Below, piece by piece: positions 1 through 8,236 of a stretch of 64,000 nt of DNA; the first letter of the stretch is position 1; the number at the start of each line of letters is the position of its first letter. The notes under the pieces are model-generated. The model searched no databases and was not told the DNA's origin. It was given only the letters and a program-made list of their open reading frames with translations. A program made the translations under genes and the position numbers. Source of the stretch: an uncultured Anaerolineae bacterium (GTDB lineage: Bacteria; Chloroflexota; Anaerolineae; Anaerolineales; Villigracilaceae). The stretch spans positions 1 to 64,000 of the forward strand of contig CAIMZS010000300.1 of assembly GCA_903846015.1 (NCBI GenBank), in the 5' to 3' direction.

Positions 1-300
1 ACCAGCGGGCCAATAGCTGTGGCACTCAGAGATCTGAACGCTACAAGTCCTATTTATTTTTCTGATAACGTGGAAAAATTTTATTGGATGATTAAACAGC
101 CGTCTGCTCCATTGATGGTTGTGGACCAGAGTCTTGGCCCGGTATTTAAACAATACTTACCTGAGCATGATGTTGTTATTACGCTTATCGACCAGGCTGG
201 GGCAAGTTCAGAGCTTACAAAATTTTTTCCATCGGCGCAAAAAAAATACACAGGCGATGATGGTGCCATATTTATTATCTACCAGGTGTCGGTTAAGTAA
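1..300 (+). CDS. C-terminal end of an unidentified protein (cut by window edge)
   Basis: The frame is open from the first base and stops at 298-300, so only about the last 99 residues are visible. They form a mixed alpha/beta region without a membrane segment or a motif I recognise, containing the phrases 'APLMVVDQSLGPVF' and 'GAIFIIYQV'. The soluble tails of membrane glycosyltransferases such as the one at 20847-22376 look broadly similar, and the genes that follow build surface glycans, so this may be the tail of such an enzyme. That is inference from context. The GTG at position 19 is internal and should not be taken as the start. Confidence 0.6.
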   Translation, partial: TSGPIAVALRDLNATSPIYFSDNVEKFYWMIKQPSAPLMVVDQSLGPVFKQYLPEHDVVITLIDQAGASSELTKFFPSAQKKYTGDDGAIFIIYQVSVK

Positions 301-337
301 TTTGTTTCCGCCCTGACGCCCAGGTTAGCTTGCCCCT

Positions 338-739
338 TTGGGCCCCAAACGGACTGCTTATTTCGGAGTAACGATGGATTGGAAAGACAAATTCATGCTG
401 ATCACCGTCGGTGCCAGGCTTGTCGCTGAGAAATTAGTTATTCAATCCAATGGTTGTGCAGCCGGAACTTTCGCCCGATATTCATGCGCGCGTCACCGCA
501 ATGTGGTTGGTTCGCGTGTTTCGGTTGTATCACTCTCTTTGAAACAAAGAAAGCCTGGTCGTATTACCATCATAAATGATCGTTTGACCCGTTTTTGGTT
601 TTTGCTTGAGCAGACAGTAACTGTGCTGGATTGGCTCATCGTACTATCGAATTGGAGCGAATGGATGGATGCGCAGGGCATCAAGCAGTATATTGCCCTG
701 TTTGAAGAAGTTTTCGCCGTTGGTGCCCTGGATGGTTAG
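338..739 (+). pseudogene. Remnant of a PseB-type UDP-GlcNAc 4,6-dehydratase
   Basis: The 133-codon frame matches only a middle piece of the PseB/CapD-like inverting 4,6-dehydratase family. 'LVAEKLVIQSN', 'NVVGSRVSVV', 'LKQRKPGRITI' and 'LTRFW' match the family pattern TKLVAEKL, GNVVGSRGSVV, LKQRKTGRITIT and MTRFW. The N-terminal nucleotide-binding glycine motif and the SDR Tyr-x3-Lys are absent, small deletions separate the matching blocks, and the last 40 residues no longer align. An intact member has about 330 residues. It lies 6 bp before the RmlD-like gene and near a NeuB-type gene, where a PseB would make the precursor sugar. I read it as a decayed gene; a short recruited protein is possible but less likely. 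Confidence 0.6.
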
Positions 740-745
740 CGCCTC

Positions 746-1663
746 ATGAGACTTCTTGTCACAGGCGCATCCGGTCTTCTGGGCCTCAATCTTTCATTGC
801 TGGAAGTTAAAAAGCATGACATCGTGGGTTTTGATCGCAGCAAGCTGGCAGGCACACCCTTCCGGATTTACAGGAATGACCTGCTCGCTCATCAAGCAGT
901 CGATCATATTCTGGATGAAATCAGGCCAGATGCAGTTATTCATACCGCCGCGAATGCCAATGTTGATTCATGTGAATTTGATCCGCAGGGTGCGCATCGT
1001 TTGAATGCCGAACTCCCAGGTGAACTGGCATGGGCTTGTGCGCAGCGCAGTATCCGCCTTGTTCATATCTCAACGGACGCCGTCTTTGATGGCACAAAAG
1101 ATGGCGTGTATTCCGAGACGGATACGCCCAACCCGTTGGGTATTTATGCTCAAACAAAACTGGATGGTGAGCGAAATGTTCTCTCTGTAAATCCGAATGC
1201 AATTGTGGCCCGGGTGAACTTTTTTGGCTGGAGTCTTCAGGGTAACAGGTCGCTTGCGGAATTTTTTTTCAACAAGCTTTCCAAGGCGGAGCAATGCAGC
1301 GGCTTTACGGATGTTTATTTTTGCCCGCTGTTTGTTGGCGATTTGGCTGAGACCCTGGTCTTGATGTTAGAGAAGAATCTCGTCGGGTTGTATCATGTTA
1401 CCGGGTCAAAGGCCCTCTCCAAATTTGATTTTGGGCAGTGCATTGCGGACAAGTTTGGGTTTGACCCTTCACTGGTTATCCCCATATCTGTGGAAGAATC
1501 TGGTTTAATAGCGCGTCGTTCCCATAACTTGCGCCTTTCCATCCACAAGTTATCCACAGATTTAGGCCAGGAAATACCCGATGTATCCACAGGTATTTTG
1601 AAGTTTTATGCACAGGCTCAACAGGGTTATCCACAGAAAATGCGTAGTTATCAACAGGTTTGA
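746..1663 (+). CDS. RmlD-like NAD(P)-dependent sugar reductase/epimerase
   Basis: Extended short-chain dehydrogenase of 305 residues. The N-terminus carries the Rossmann motif GASGLLG (about residues 7-13), 'ISTDAVFDG' supplies the catalytic Ser/Thr region, and YAQTK (Tyr134, Lys138) is the SDR Tyr-x3-Lys. The C-terminal 'NLRLSIHKL' and 'ILKFYAQ' match the end of RmlD (dTDP-4-dehydrorhamnose reductase) proteins. It probably reduces or epimerises a nucleotide-linked keto sugar for the surface glycan; no RmlA, RmlB or RmlC is visible, so the exact substrate is open. The last 120 bases carry six DnaA-box-like nonamers, and the final 18 or so residues lie beyond the conserved family end. Confidence 0.82.
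   Translation: MRLLVTGASGLLGLNLSLLEVKKHDIVGFDRSKLAGTPFRIYRNDLLAHQAVDHILDEIRPDAVIHTAANANVDSCEFDPQGAHRLNAELPGELAWACAQRSIRLVHISTDAVFDGTKDGVYSETDTPNPLGIYAQTKLDGERNVLSVNPNAIVARVNFFGWSLQGNRSLAEFFFNKLSKAEQCSGFTDVYFCPLFVGDLAETLVLMLEKNLVGLYHVTGSKALSKFDFGQCIADKFGFDPSLVIPISVEESGLIARRSHNLRLSIHKLSTDLGQEIPDVSTGILKFYAQAQQGYPQKMRSYQQV
1539..1656 (+). other. Phased cluster of DnaA-box-like nonamers
   Basis: Six nonamers resembling the DnaA box TTATCCACA lie on the same strand: CCATCCACA at 1539, TTATCCACA at 1550, GTATCCACA at 1583, TTATGCACA at 1606, TTATCCACA at 1627 and TTATCAACA at 1648. Start-to-start distances are 11, 33, 23, 21 and 21 bp, close to whole helical turns. They overlap the 3' end of the RmlD-like gene but fall in different codon phases (LST, VST, GYPQ, SYQQ), so a repeated peptide does not explain them. 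The boxes are visible in the sequence; binding by DnaA is inferred. Confidence 0.55.
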
Positions 1664-1744
1664 GCCCGGCAGGGTAGTTTTCTTCCCAATCGCATCTGCC
1701 GTATCATTATCTTATCTCTTGTTCACCCCACGCTGGAGGAATTT

Positions 1745-2812
1745 ATGGAAGTCCAAATTGGCTCGCGAACACTTGGCGCCAGGCACCCAACTTATTTTAT
1801 TGCTGACATCGCTGCCAACCATGACGGAGACCTTGAACGGGCCAAAATGCTGATCCGGCTGGCAAAAGAAGCCGGCGCGGATGCAGCTAAATTCCAGAAT
1901 TTTCAGGCCCCCAAGATCGTTTCTGATTACGGTTTTACCCATATGAACAGCCAGGTTAGTCATCAGGCAGCCTGGAAAAAATCTGTTTTCCAGGTCTATT
2001 CTGATGCGTCCATTCCGTTGGACTGGACGCCTATCCTGGCGGAAGAATGTAATCAGGTTGGGATAGAGTACTTTACATCCCCGTACGACTTTGAATCGAT
2101 TGATGCGGTTGACGGGTATTTATCTGCATACAAGATCGGTTCTGGCGAAATCGATTGGCTCGAATCACTTGAGCGCATTGCGTCCAAGGGAAAACCGGTT
2201 ATCATAGCCACCGGCGCTTCCAGTATTGGTGAGGTGCAAAAGGCTGTGCATGCCATTTTGGCGATTAACAAGCAGTTGGTTTTGATGCAATGCAACACCA
2301 ACTATACCGCCAGCCCTGAGAATTATGATTACATCAATTTGAATGTGCTTAAAACCTTTGCTGCCATGTTTCCGGATGTTGTCCTGGGTCTTTCGGACCA
2401 CACCCACGGTAACGCAACGGTATTGGGAGCGGTTGCCCTGGGTGCGCGCGTGGTTGAGCGTCATTTTACCGACAGCAACGAACGCGAAGGACCTGACCAC
2501 AAATTTGCGATGAATCCCGAAGCATGGGCGCACATGGTTGCAGAGACCCGAATGCTGGAACGAGCGCTGGGCACTGCCGACAAATTTATCGCCGCGAATG
2601 AGAAGGATACACAGGTTGTCCAGCGCCGCTGTCTGCGCGCCGGGCGCGATATCAAGGCTGGAGAAATCTTTACGCGTGAAATGATTGATGTGCTGCGCCC
2701 GGCAACGCCCGGCGCGATCAAACCCGATCAGATCCAGATAATTATTGGCACCAGGGCGCTGCATGATTTGCCTTACGGCAGGGAATTGCGTTGGACGGAT
2801 CTGGGCGAGTAG
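1745..2812 (+). CDS. NeuB/PseI-family nonulosonic (sialic-like) acid synthase
   Basis: 355 residues with the NeuB-family layout: a TIM-barrel domain (about residues 15-275) with 'IAANHDGDLERAK', 'GADAAKFQNF', 'YKIGSGEI', 'GLSDHTHG' and a C-terminal SAF (antifreeze-like) domain (about 290-350) with 'RAGRDIKAGEIF'. The family condenses phosphoenolpyruvate with an N-acetylated hexose to make sialic, legionaminic or pseudaminic acid. The start ATG has a good ribosome-binding site, GGAGG at 1735-1739. Neighbours are sugar-modifying and glycosyltransferase genes, so the product is probably a nonulosonic acid put on a cell-surface glycan. Which acid is made cannot be told from the sequence. Confidence 0.88.
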   Translation: MEVQIGSRTLGARHPTYFIADIAANHDGDLERAKMLIRLAKEAGADAAKFQNFQAPKIVSDYGFTHMNSQVSHQAAWKKSVFQVYSDASIPLDWTPILAEECNQVGIEYFTSPYDFESIDAVDGYLSAYKIGSGEIDWLESLERIASKGKPVIIATGASSIGEVQKAVHAILAINKQLVLMQCNTNYTASPENYDYINLNVLKTFAAMFPDVVLGLSDHTHGNATVLGAVALGARVVERHFTDSNEREGPDHKFAMNPEAWAHMVAETRMLERALGTADKFIAANEKDTQVVQRRCLRAGRDIKAGEIFTREMIDVLRPATPGAIKPDQIQIIIGTRALHDLPYGRELRWTDLGE

Positions 2813-2856
2813 GTCGTTGATGTTTCTGCTACTTAATTCATGTTGTTCGATGTGAT

Positions 2857-4032
2857 ATGAAGATACTCTATTTCTCTTTTGATTACAGCCCTCACGATCA
2901 TCGTTTCCTATCTGCCCTGGCAGAGACGGAGCACGAGGTTTTTTATGCGCGCCTGCAGAAGGGCACCCGGCAAATCGAGGATCGCTCAATCCCAGCCAGG
3001 ATAACCCAGGTTCTTTGGGCGGGTGGCCAAAAACCGTTTGAATGGGGGCAGCTGCCCCGTCTCGCGGTTAATTTTCAACAGGTGGTCAAGCAGATCAAGC
3101 CGGATCTTATCCATGCCGGGCCTATTCAGACCTGCGCATTTATCGCCATCCTATCTGGTTTCCGGCCGGTCTTGACCATGTCGTGGGGCTTCGATCTGAT
3201 GAAAGATGTCGAGCGAGGAGTTTGGTGGCGGTTTGCTACGCGTTATACGCTCTGGCACAGCGCTTACTTTACCAGCGATGCCAACGTCACCCGTGACAAA
3301 GCGGTGGCCTATGGAATGGATCCCGGGCGAACGGTTGTTTTCCCGTGGGGCGTAGACCTGGATCACTTCTCCCAATCCAGGAATAGCCCGCAAGAACGCG
3401 GGGATGAACCCGGTTTGCCCAGTCCGCTTCAAACTTCACCGGGTTCTTTGGAACGAGGAATGACATTGTTTTGCAACCGTTCGTGGGAGCCTAATTATGG
3501 CGTGGACGTTTTGGCCCGGGCGTTTGTGAAAGTGGCGCAGCAAAGGGAAGATGTCAGCCTGTTGCTCTTGGGCGGAGGTTCGCAAGGCCCGCTTATCCGC
3601 AGTATCCTTTCGAGTGGCGGCGTGCTTGATCGTGTCACGTTCGCAGGACAGGTCAGCCAAAAGGATCTGCCGCGTTTTTACCGGATGGCGGATGTGTATA
3701 TTTCATCTTCACATGTCGATGGCTCGTCAGTGTCTCTGATGGAGGCCATGGCTTGTGGGTTGCCATGTTTGGTGTCTGATATTCCGGCCAACAAGGAATG
3801 GGTTGTCGAAGGCGAAAACGGCTGGTTGTTTCCTGATGGAAATGTTGATGCGCTGGTAATGAAAATATTGACTGCAATGGCTATCAACCCTTCTGCGCAT
3901 GTTGCCAGAAGCGGCTTAACTTTGCAAGAGATGGGTTTGCGCGCGCGCCAGACTGCTGAAGAAAAGGCTAACTGGCCTCAAAACTTTCAAAAACTGCTGA
4001 TCGCATACCAGGAGGCGCTTAATGTTGGTTAG
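2857..4032 (+). CDS. Glycosyltransferase family 4
   Basis: 391 residues with the two-Rossmann GT-B layout. The C-terminal half has 'NRSWEPNYGVDVLARAF', 'LLLLGGGSQ', 'VTFAGQVSQKDLPRFY' and the GT4 signature 'VSLMEAMACGLPCLVSD', with the conserved Glu of the nucleotide-sugar site. It should transfer a sugar from a nucleotide donor to a growing surface glycan in the cytoplasm. Between 'WGVDLDHF' and 'NRSWEP' there is an extra Ser/Pro-rich stretch (bases about 3370-3450) with an inverted repeat, GAACCCGGT at 3406 and ACCGGGTTC at 3438, which looks like an in-frame insertion. Confidence 0.85.
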   Translation: MKILYFSFDYSPHDHRFLSALAETEHEVFYARLQKGTRQIEDRSIPARITQVLWAGGQKPFEWGQLPRLAVNFQQVVKQIKPDLIHAGPIQTCAFIAILSGFRPVLTMSWGFDLMKDVERGVWWRFATRYTLWHSAYFTSDANVTRDKAVAYGMDPGRTVVFPWGVDLDHFSQSRNSPQERGDEPGLPSPLQTSPGSLERGMTLFCNRSWEPNYGVDVLARAFVKVAQQREDVSLLLLGGGSQGPLIRSILSSGGVLDRVTFAGQVSQKDLPRFYRMADVYISSSHVDGSSVSLMEAMACGLPCLVSDIPANKEWVVEGENGWLFPDGNVDALVMKILTAMAINPSAHVARSGLTLQEMGLRARQTAEEKANWPQNFQKLLIAYQEALNVG

Positions 4033-4070
4033 TTTTGTGCCTACAATTCCCGTTCTTGTGTGGTTTTAGA

Positions 4071-4916
4071 TTGAACAGCAAAACAACAACCAACCGAACG
4101 GTTGCGATTATTCAGGGCCGCATGGGCTCTTCACGTCTGCCTGGCAAGGTTTTGCTGGATATTGCCGGAAAGCCGATGCTCCAACGTGTAGTTGAACGCA
4201 CCAGGCGCGCCCGTTTTGTGGATGAAGTGGTGGTCGCCACCACCCTGGATCCATCTGATGACCCGGTCGCTGTTTTTTCCGATTCAAAAGCCTTTCCATT
4301 AACCCGTGGCTCGCTGCACGATGTGCTTGACCGCTATTATCAGGCACTCAAGATTCATCAAGCAGATGTGGTTGTTCGTATCACCGCTGACTGCCCACTG
4401 ATCGACCCGGAATTGATTGATAGAACCATCGCATTGGTTATGGATGGCAGGCCGCTCAATACAGTGGATTTTGCAGCAAACCGTTTGCCGCCTCCTTTTA
4501 CGCGCACTTTTCCGATTGGACTGGATGTGGAAGTCTGCAGCTTTGCAGCGCTCGAACGTGCCTGGAGAGAATCAACAGAAATATTTCATCGTGAGCATGT
4601 CATGCCGTATATTTACGAAGGCGCAAGATTGGCACTTCTTACCCCAGAGCTGGCGGAAGGATCATCGCAGCGCGATTTCAAGATTGCTCAACTGCACAAC
4701 GCCATCAATTACGGCTCTTTGCGCTGGACGGTGGATACCCCCGAAGACCTGGAATTCATTCGCCAGGTTTTTGCCCGCCTGGATGACAAGGATGAGTTCA
4801 CATGGCAGGATGTTCTTGCGGTTATCCAAAAAGAACCAGGCTTGTCAGACATCAATTCCGGTGTGCGTCATAAGATGATGACCGAAGTGGATGAAAGAGC
4901 AAAACTCATAAAATGA
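4071..4916 (+). CDS. SpsF/CMP-KDO-synthetase-like nucleotidyltransferase
   Basis: About 281 residues. 'VAIIQGRMGSSRLPGKVL' is the nucleotide-binding N-terminus of the SpsF/cytidylyltransferase-like GT-A family, followed by 'VVVATT', 'RYYQAL', 'VVRITADCPLIDP' and 'TVDTPEDLEFI'. Relatives activate nonulosonic or related acids with CTP or act in spore-coat glycan synthesis. Beside a NeuB-type gene, the likely job is CMP activation of the acid made there. The open frame begins with TTG at 4035, but the conserved part starts near 4095; I chose the TTG at 4071, a weak call because no clear ribosome-binding site precedes either codon. The stop overlaps the next gene's start (ATGA). Confidence 0.78.
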   Translation: MNSKTTTNRTVAIIQGRMGSSRLPGKVLLDIAGKPMLQRVVERTRRARFVDEVVVATTLDPSDDPVAVFSDSKAFPLTRGSLHDVLDRYYQALKIHQADVVVRITADCPLIDPELIDRTIALVMDGRPLNTVDFAANRLPPPFTRTFPIGLDVEVCSFAALERAWRESTEIFHREHVMPYIYEGARLALLTPELAEGSSQRDFKIAQLHNAINYGSLRWTVDTPEDLEFIRQVFARLDDKDEFTWQDVLAVIQKEPGLSDINSGVRHKMMTEVDERAKLIK

Positions 4917-5818
4917 CCTTCATCACTGTTTTTACAGCTCCAAAACCATTTACAGATGCACACATTGCCACGATTCAACGCAATGCAATTGCATCCTGGA
5001 CGAAACTCCCCGATGTGCGGGTGATTTTAATGGGTGACGAACCAGGCCTGGCACAGGCTGCCCAGGATTTGGGGGTAACGCATGTCTCAGATATTCCGCG
5101 CAGCGCCAGCGGCGCCCCGCTGATGGATGCCATGTTTCGCCTGGCACGGAAAATTAGCCCCAGCCAGCTTTATTGCATCGTCAATGCGGATATAATTTTG
5201 TTTCCCCAATTTGTCGAGACCGCCCGGCAGGTGGTCGCCCAAAAGGAAGAATTTGTTGTACTTGGTCAGCGATGGGATTTGGATATCACCACTGCGCTTG
5301 AATTTTCGCCCGGTTGGCCCGAGAGCCTGAAATCCTGGGCGCAAGACCAGGGCAGTCTTCACCGCCCTGTTGGTTCAGATTATTTCCTTTTTCCGGCTTC
5401 CTGTTATAGCCATTTACCGGCTTTTGTGATTGGCCGCGCCGGTTGGGATAATTGGATGATTTACAAGGCCCGCAAGAGTGGTTTCCCGGCCATCGATGCC
5501 ACGCAGGATGTGATGATAATTCATCAGAACCATGACTATGCCCACCTGCCCGGTGGAAAGCCGCATTATAAACACCCTGAAACCGATGAAAACGTGCGGC
5601 TGGCTGGCGGCCGGGCGATGACGCGCTTTACCTTGCTGGACACAGACTACCGTCTCGAGCATGGCATCATCCGGCATCAAAGCATGACACCTGTCCGGCT
5701 ATGGCGCCGGATCGAGGCCTGGCCCTTACTGGCGCTTGGTTCAACGCGTTTAAGCAATTTATTGTGGCGTATCCGAAAAATTTTCTCGAGCTCCAATCAT
5801 CAAAACCTGGATCGGTAG
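4913..5818 (+). CDS. Putative GT-A-type glycosyltransferase
   Basis: 301 residues, beginning 4 bases inside the preceding gene (ATGA), so the two are translationally coupled. It starts with 'FITVFTAPKPF' and has 'LYCIVNADIILFP', where NAD takes the place of the usual metal-binding D-x-D, then 'GSDYFLFP' and 'GRAGWDNWMIYKA'. These features resemble GT-A-fold glycosyltransferases acting on surface polysaccharides, but I cannot place it in a named family. A basic, aromatic C-terminus with 'LWRRIEAWPLLALG' may touch the membrane. The cluster context supports a glycan role. Confidence 0.65.
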   Translation: MTFITVFTAPKPFTDAHIATIQRNAIASWTKLPDVRVILMGDEPGLAQAAQDLGVTHVSDIPRSASGAPLMDAMFRLARKISPSQLYCIVNADIILFPQFVETARQVVAQKEEFVVLGQRWDLDITTALEFSPGWPESLKSWAQDQGSLHRPVGSDYFLFPASCYSHLPAFVIGRAGWDNWMIYKARKSGFPAIDATQDVMIIHQNHDYAHLPGGKPHYKHPETDENVRLAGGRAMTRFTLLDTDYRLEHGIIRHQSMTPVRLWRRIEAWPLLALGSTRLSNLLWRIRKIFSSSNHQNLDR

Positions 5819-5934
5819 CGAGTAAGCTCACCACAACCAGAATCCCCGTAACCGCTTAGTCGCCTGTCATTGCGAAACCGGCGCCTTTGATCCATGTCAG
5901 TTGTGGCAATCTCTGTTTAAAAGGGTCTATTCTT

Positions 5935-6882
5935 ATGCGTAAAGGTCAAAATCCCGCGAAGTCGCTTAACCAGGTCGCCAAACCGGAACGCATCACAGTG
6001 GCGCTGCTCAATTACATCCCCTTTTTAAGTGGTTTCTATGCAGAGGCCCTCGATGTTCTCAAGGTCAGCCTTGAATCGATGCGCAGTGATCCGGGCCTGC
6101 CGTTTGATCTGCTCGTGTTTGATAACGGTTCGTGTCCTGAAGTGCGAGACTTTCTGGTCGCGGAGAAGGAAGCCGGGCGCATCCAGTTTTTGCTGCTCTC
6201 GCAGAAAAACCTGGGCAAAGGCGGGGCCTGGAACATTATGCTGGCGGGGGCGCCCGGCGAGATTATCTCGTATACGGACAGTGATGTGCTTTTTTATCCT
6301 GGCTGGCTTTCACGCTCGGTTGAACTGCTTGAAAGCTTCCCTGACGTGGGCATGGTCACCGGGCGGCCTTTCCGCACTAATCCAGATTTTCATACATCCA
6401 CGCGCACATGGGCACAAAATAATGCTGTCGTGGAGACGGGTTCCTTTATCCCCTGGGAAACCTTCTGGGAGTTTAACCGCTCGCTTGGGCAGGATGAAGC
6501 CGAAAACCGCAAAATCTACACTGAAACCCAGGATTGGAAAATTAACTATAAGGGACTGACTGTCATGGCCGGCGCGTCGCACTGGCAGTTCACGGCTTAC
6601 AAATCAGTTTTAGGGAAGTTTTTACCTTTTGAGATGGATAAACCGATGGGCCAGGTAAAGCAGCTCGATCAGCGTATGAATCAGGCCGGATTGCTGCGCC
6701 TGATGTTGAGCGATCCCCTGACGATGAATCTCTCCAATACCACCGATTATGTGCGAGGCAAGGTTCAAAAGCAGACTGGCCCAGCCCGCAAGTCATTTTT
6801 TCAGCGCCTGGTTAACCTGCCGCCTATTCGAAAGGCGCTTTTGGCAGTTTATGATCAGATTTTCAAATGGTATTATTCATAA
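5935..6882 (+). CDS. Glycosyltransferase family 2
   Basis: About 315 residues from the ATG at 5935; an earlier in-frame TTG at 5887 is less likely because the added residues do not resemble the family. 'LLVFDNGSC', 'NLGKGGAWN' and 'IISYTDSDVLFYPGW' (D-x-D for the metal and donor sugar) are standard GT2 motifs. The enzyme should add a sugar in the cytoplasm during glycan assembly. The 3' end overlaps the converging gene on the other strand by 20 bp (6863-6882). Confidence 0.82.
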   Translation: MRKGQNPAKSLNQVAKPERITVALLNYIPFLSGFYAEALDVLKVSLESMRSDPGLPFDLLVFDNGSCPEVRDFLVAEKEAGRIQFLLLSQKNLGKGGAWNIMLAGAPGEIISYTDSDVLFYPGWLSRSVELLESFPDVGMVTGRPFRTNPDFHTSTRTWAQNNAVVETGSFIPWETFWEFNRSLGQDEAENRKIYTETQDWKINYKGLTVMAGASHWQFTAYKSVLGKFLPFEMDKPMGQVKQLDQRMNQAGLLRLMLSDPLTMNLSNTTDYVRGKVQKQTGPARKSFFQRLVNLPPIRKALLAVYDQIFKWYYS

Positions 6883-8035
6883 ATTGTTGATAAAACTCGG
6901 CTGCGCGAGCCATGCCACGAGTGTATTCGGCCTGATCTGCAATCAAGATTGTATTGATGTGCGCGGCTTGTTTCCGCAAGGCCGGTTCATTTAACCCCCG
7001 CAGGATGGCATCTGCCAGCGCTTGAGGATTGCCCGCATCGACCAGCAGCCCATTCTGCCCCGGTGTGATCCACTCACGGATCGATTCGAGATCGCCGGCA
7101 ACAGGAAAGCAGCCGCACGCCATTGCTTCCAACAAACTGTTGGGTGTGCCGTCATGACTTGTGGGGGAAACGACCACCTGGGCCGAGCGGAATAAGGTGG
7201 CCAACTCGGTTTGTGGGCGCAGGCCCAGCAGTTCGACAGATGTGCTGATTCCAAATTTCTCGATCCACTCCAACACCTGGCGTTCGCCAAGCATAGCAGG
7301 ACAGGCAAAACGGGCGTCCGGTCTTTTGCTTAATACCAGCGGGATGGCATTGAAGAAGGTATCGTTGCGCACATAAGAGCGAAATCCGCGCGGGTTGACT
7401 ACCAGGGGACTTTGGGTCGGTTCTTGAGGTGGAAAGAATAGTTCGCTGCGAATACCCCCGCTGCCGGGCACCACCAGGACAGACTTTTCGGTCGAAAAGC
7501 CCCATTCTCTGCCCAGACGGATATCGCGCTGGCAATCGGCAAGCAGAGCGTCAGCCCGTTTGAGAGTTCGTTGGGTGTAGTGGCGCATCAGCGGGGTGGA
7601 AGGTGCGTGCAGGGTGAAATCGTTTCCCCAAACCGATACCAGCAGCGGAATTGGGCTGGCAGCGCCGGCTGCCAGCATGCCCTCGTAAGGGATGCGCATG
7701 GCATGGATGATCTGTGGCTGTGTGCGCTGGATGATACTGTGCAGTTGTCGAGCGGCGCGTGGGATGGTGAGCGGCCCAAGCCATTGCCGGATAGTTGTCC
7801 GGAGCTGCAGGCTGGATGCTCCCCATACGCCTCCCTGGCGGGGTCTTGAGCCGGGCCTGGGAACGGATTTGATAGCAGAAAAGGCAACGGGTACCGTTGC
7901 CAGCAAATTTAATTTTAGATCAGGCTGGCAGGCAAAGGTGGATGCCAGCAGCACTTCGTCGCCGCGTTCTACAAAATAGCGCATCCAGTTTACGGCAGTG
8001 GGTGAGCGGCCATCGGCCACGAATAATACACGCAT
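6863..8035 (-). CDS. Glycosyltransferase family 4
   Basis: 390 residues from the ATG at 8033-8035, which begins 'MRVLFVADGRSPTAVNWMRYF', a typical GT4 start. The frame stays open to 8494, but those extra 153 residues are unrelated to the family and overlap the next gene. The middle shows 'HAMRIPYEGMLA' and 'SVWGNDF'; the C-terminal half has 'ELLGLRPQTELATLFRSAQVVVSP' and 'NSLLEAMACGCFPVAGD', the GT4 donor-binding signature with Glu. It lies opposite to the preceding glycosyltransferases but belongs functionally with them. Confidence 0.85.
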   Translation of the reverse strand: MRVLFVADGRSPTAVNWMRYFVERGDEVLLASTFACQPDLKLNLLATVPVAFSAIKSVPRPGSRPRQGGVWGASSLQLRTTIRQWLGPLTIPRAARQLHSIIQRTQPQIIHAMRIPYEGMLAAGAASPIPLLVSVWGNDFTLHAPSTPLMRHYTQRTLKRADALLADCQRDIRLGREWGFSTEKSVLVVPGSGGIRSELFFPPQEPTQSPLVVNPRGFRSYVRNDTFFNAIPLVLSKRPDARFACPAMLGERQVLEWIEKFGISTSVELLGLRPQTELATLFRSAQVVVSPTSHDGTPNSLLEAMACGCFPVAGDLESIREWITPGQNGLLVDAGNPQALADAILRGLNEPALRKQAAHINTILIADQAEYTRGMARAAEFYQQFMNNTI

Positions 8036-8236
8036 AGTGCCAATATACCATATCAACCCGGTTGCGCGAAGCTGCCGGGAGTAGTATGATGAATGATACG
8101 TATGGTACCCGGTTCTGCACGGGCATTCTTCACTAGAAAACCATCTGTCACGCAAAGCGGTTGTTTCATCAGCGTGGAACCCAGAGCCTGGTGGGTAAGC
8201 GTTGGCGGGTCGGTATTCAATCGGAACGGAGCCGGA

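Noticed and set aside
2165-2989. 274-codon minus-strand frame over the NeuB-type gene
   Set aside because: Antisense shadow of a well-supported gene, without family similarity or ribosome-binding site.
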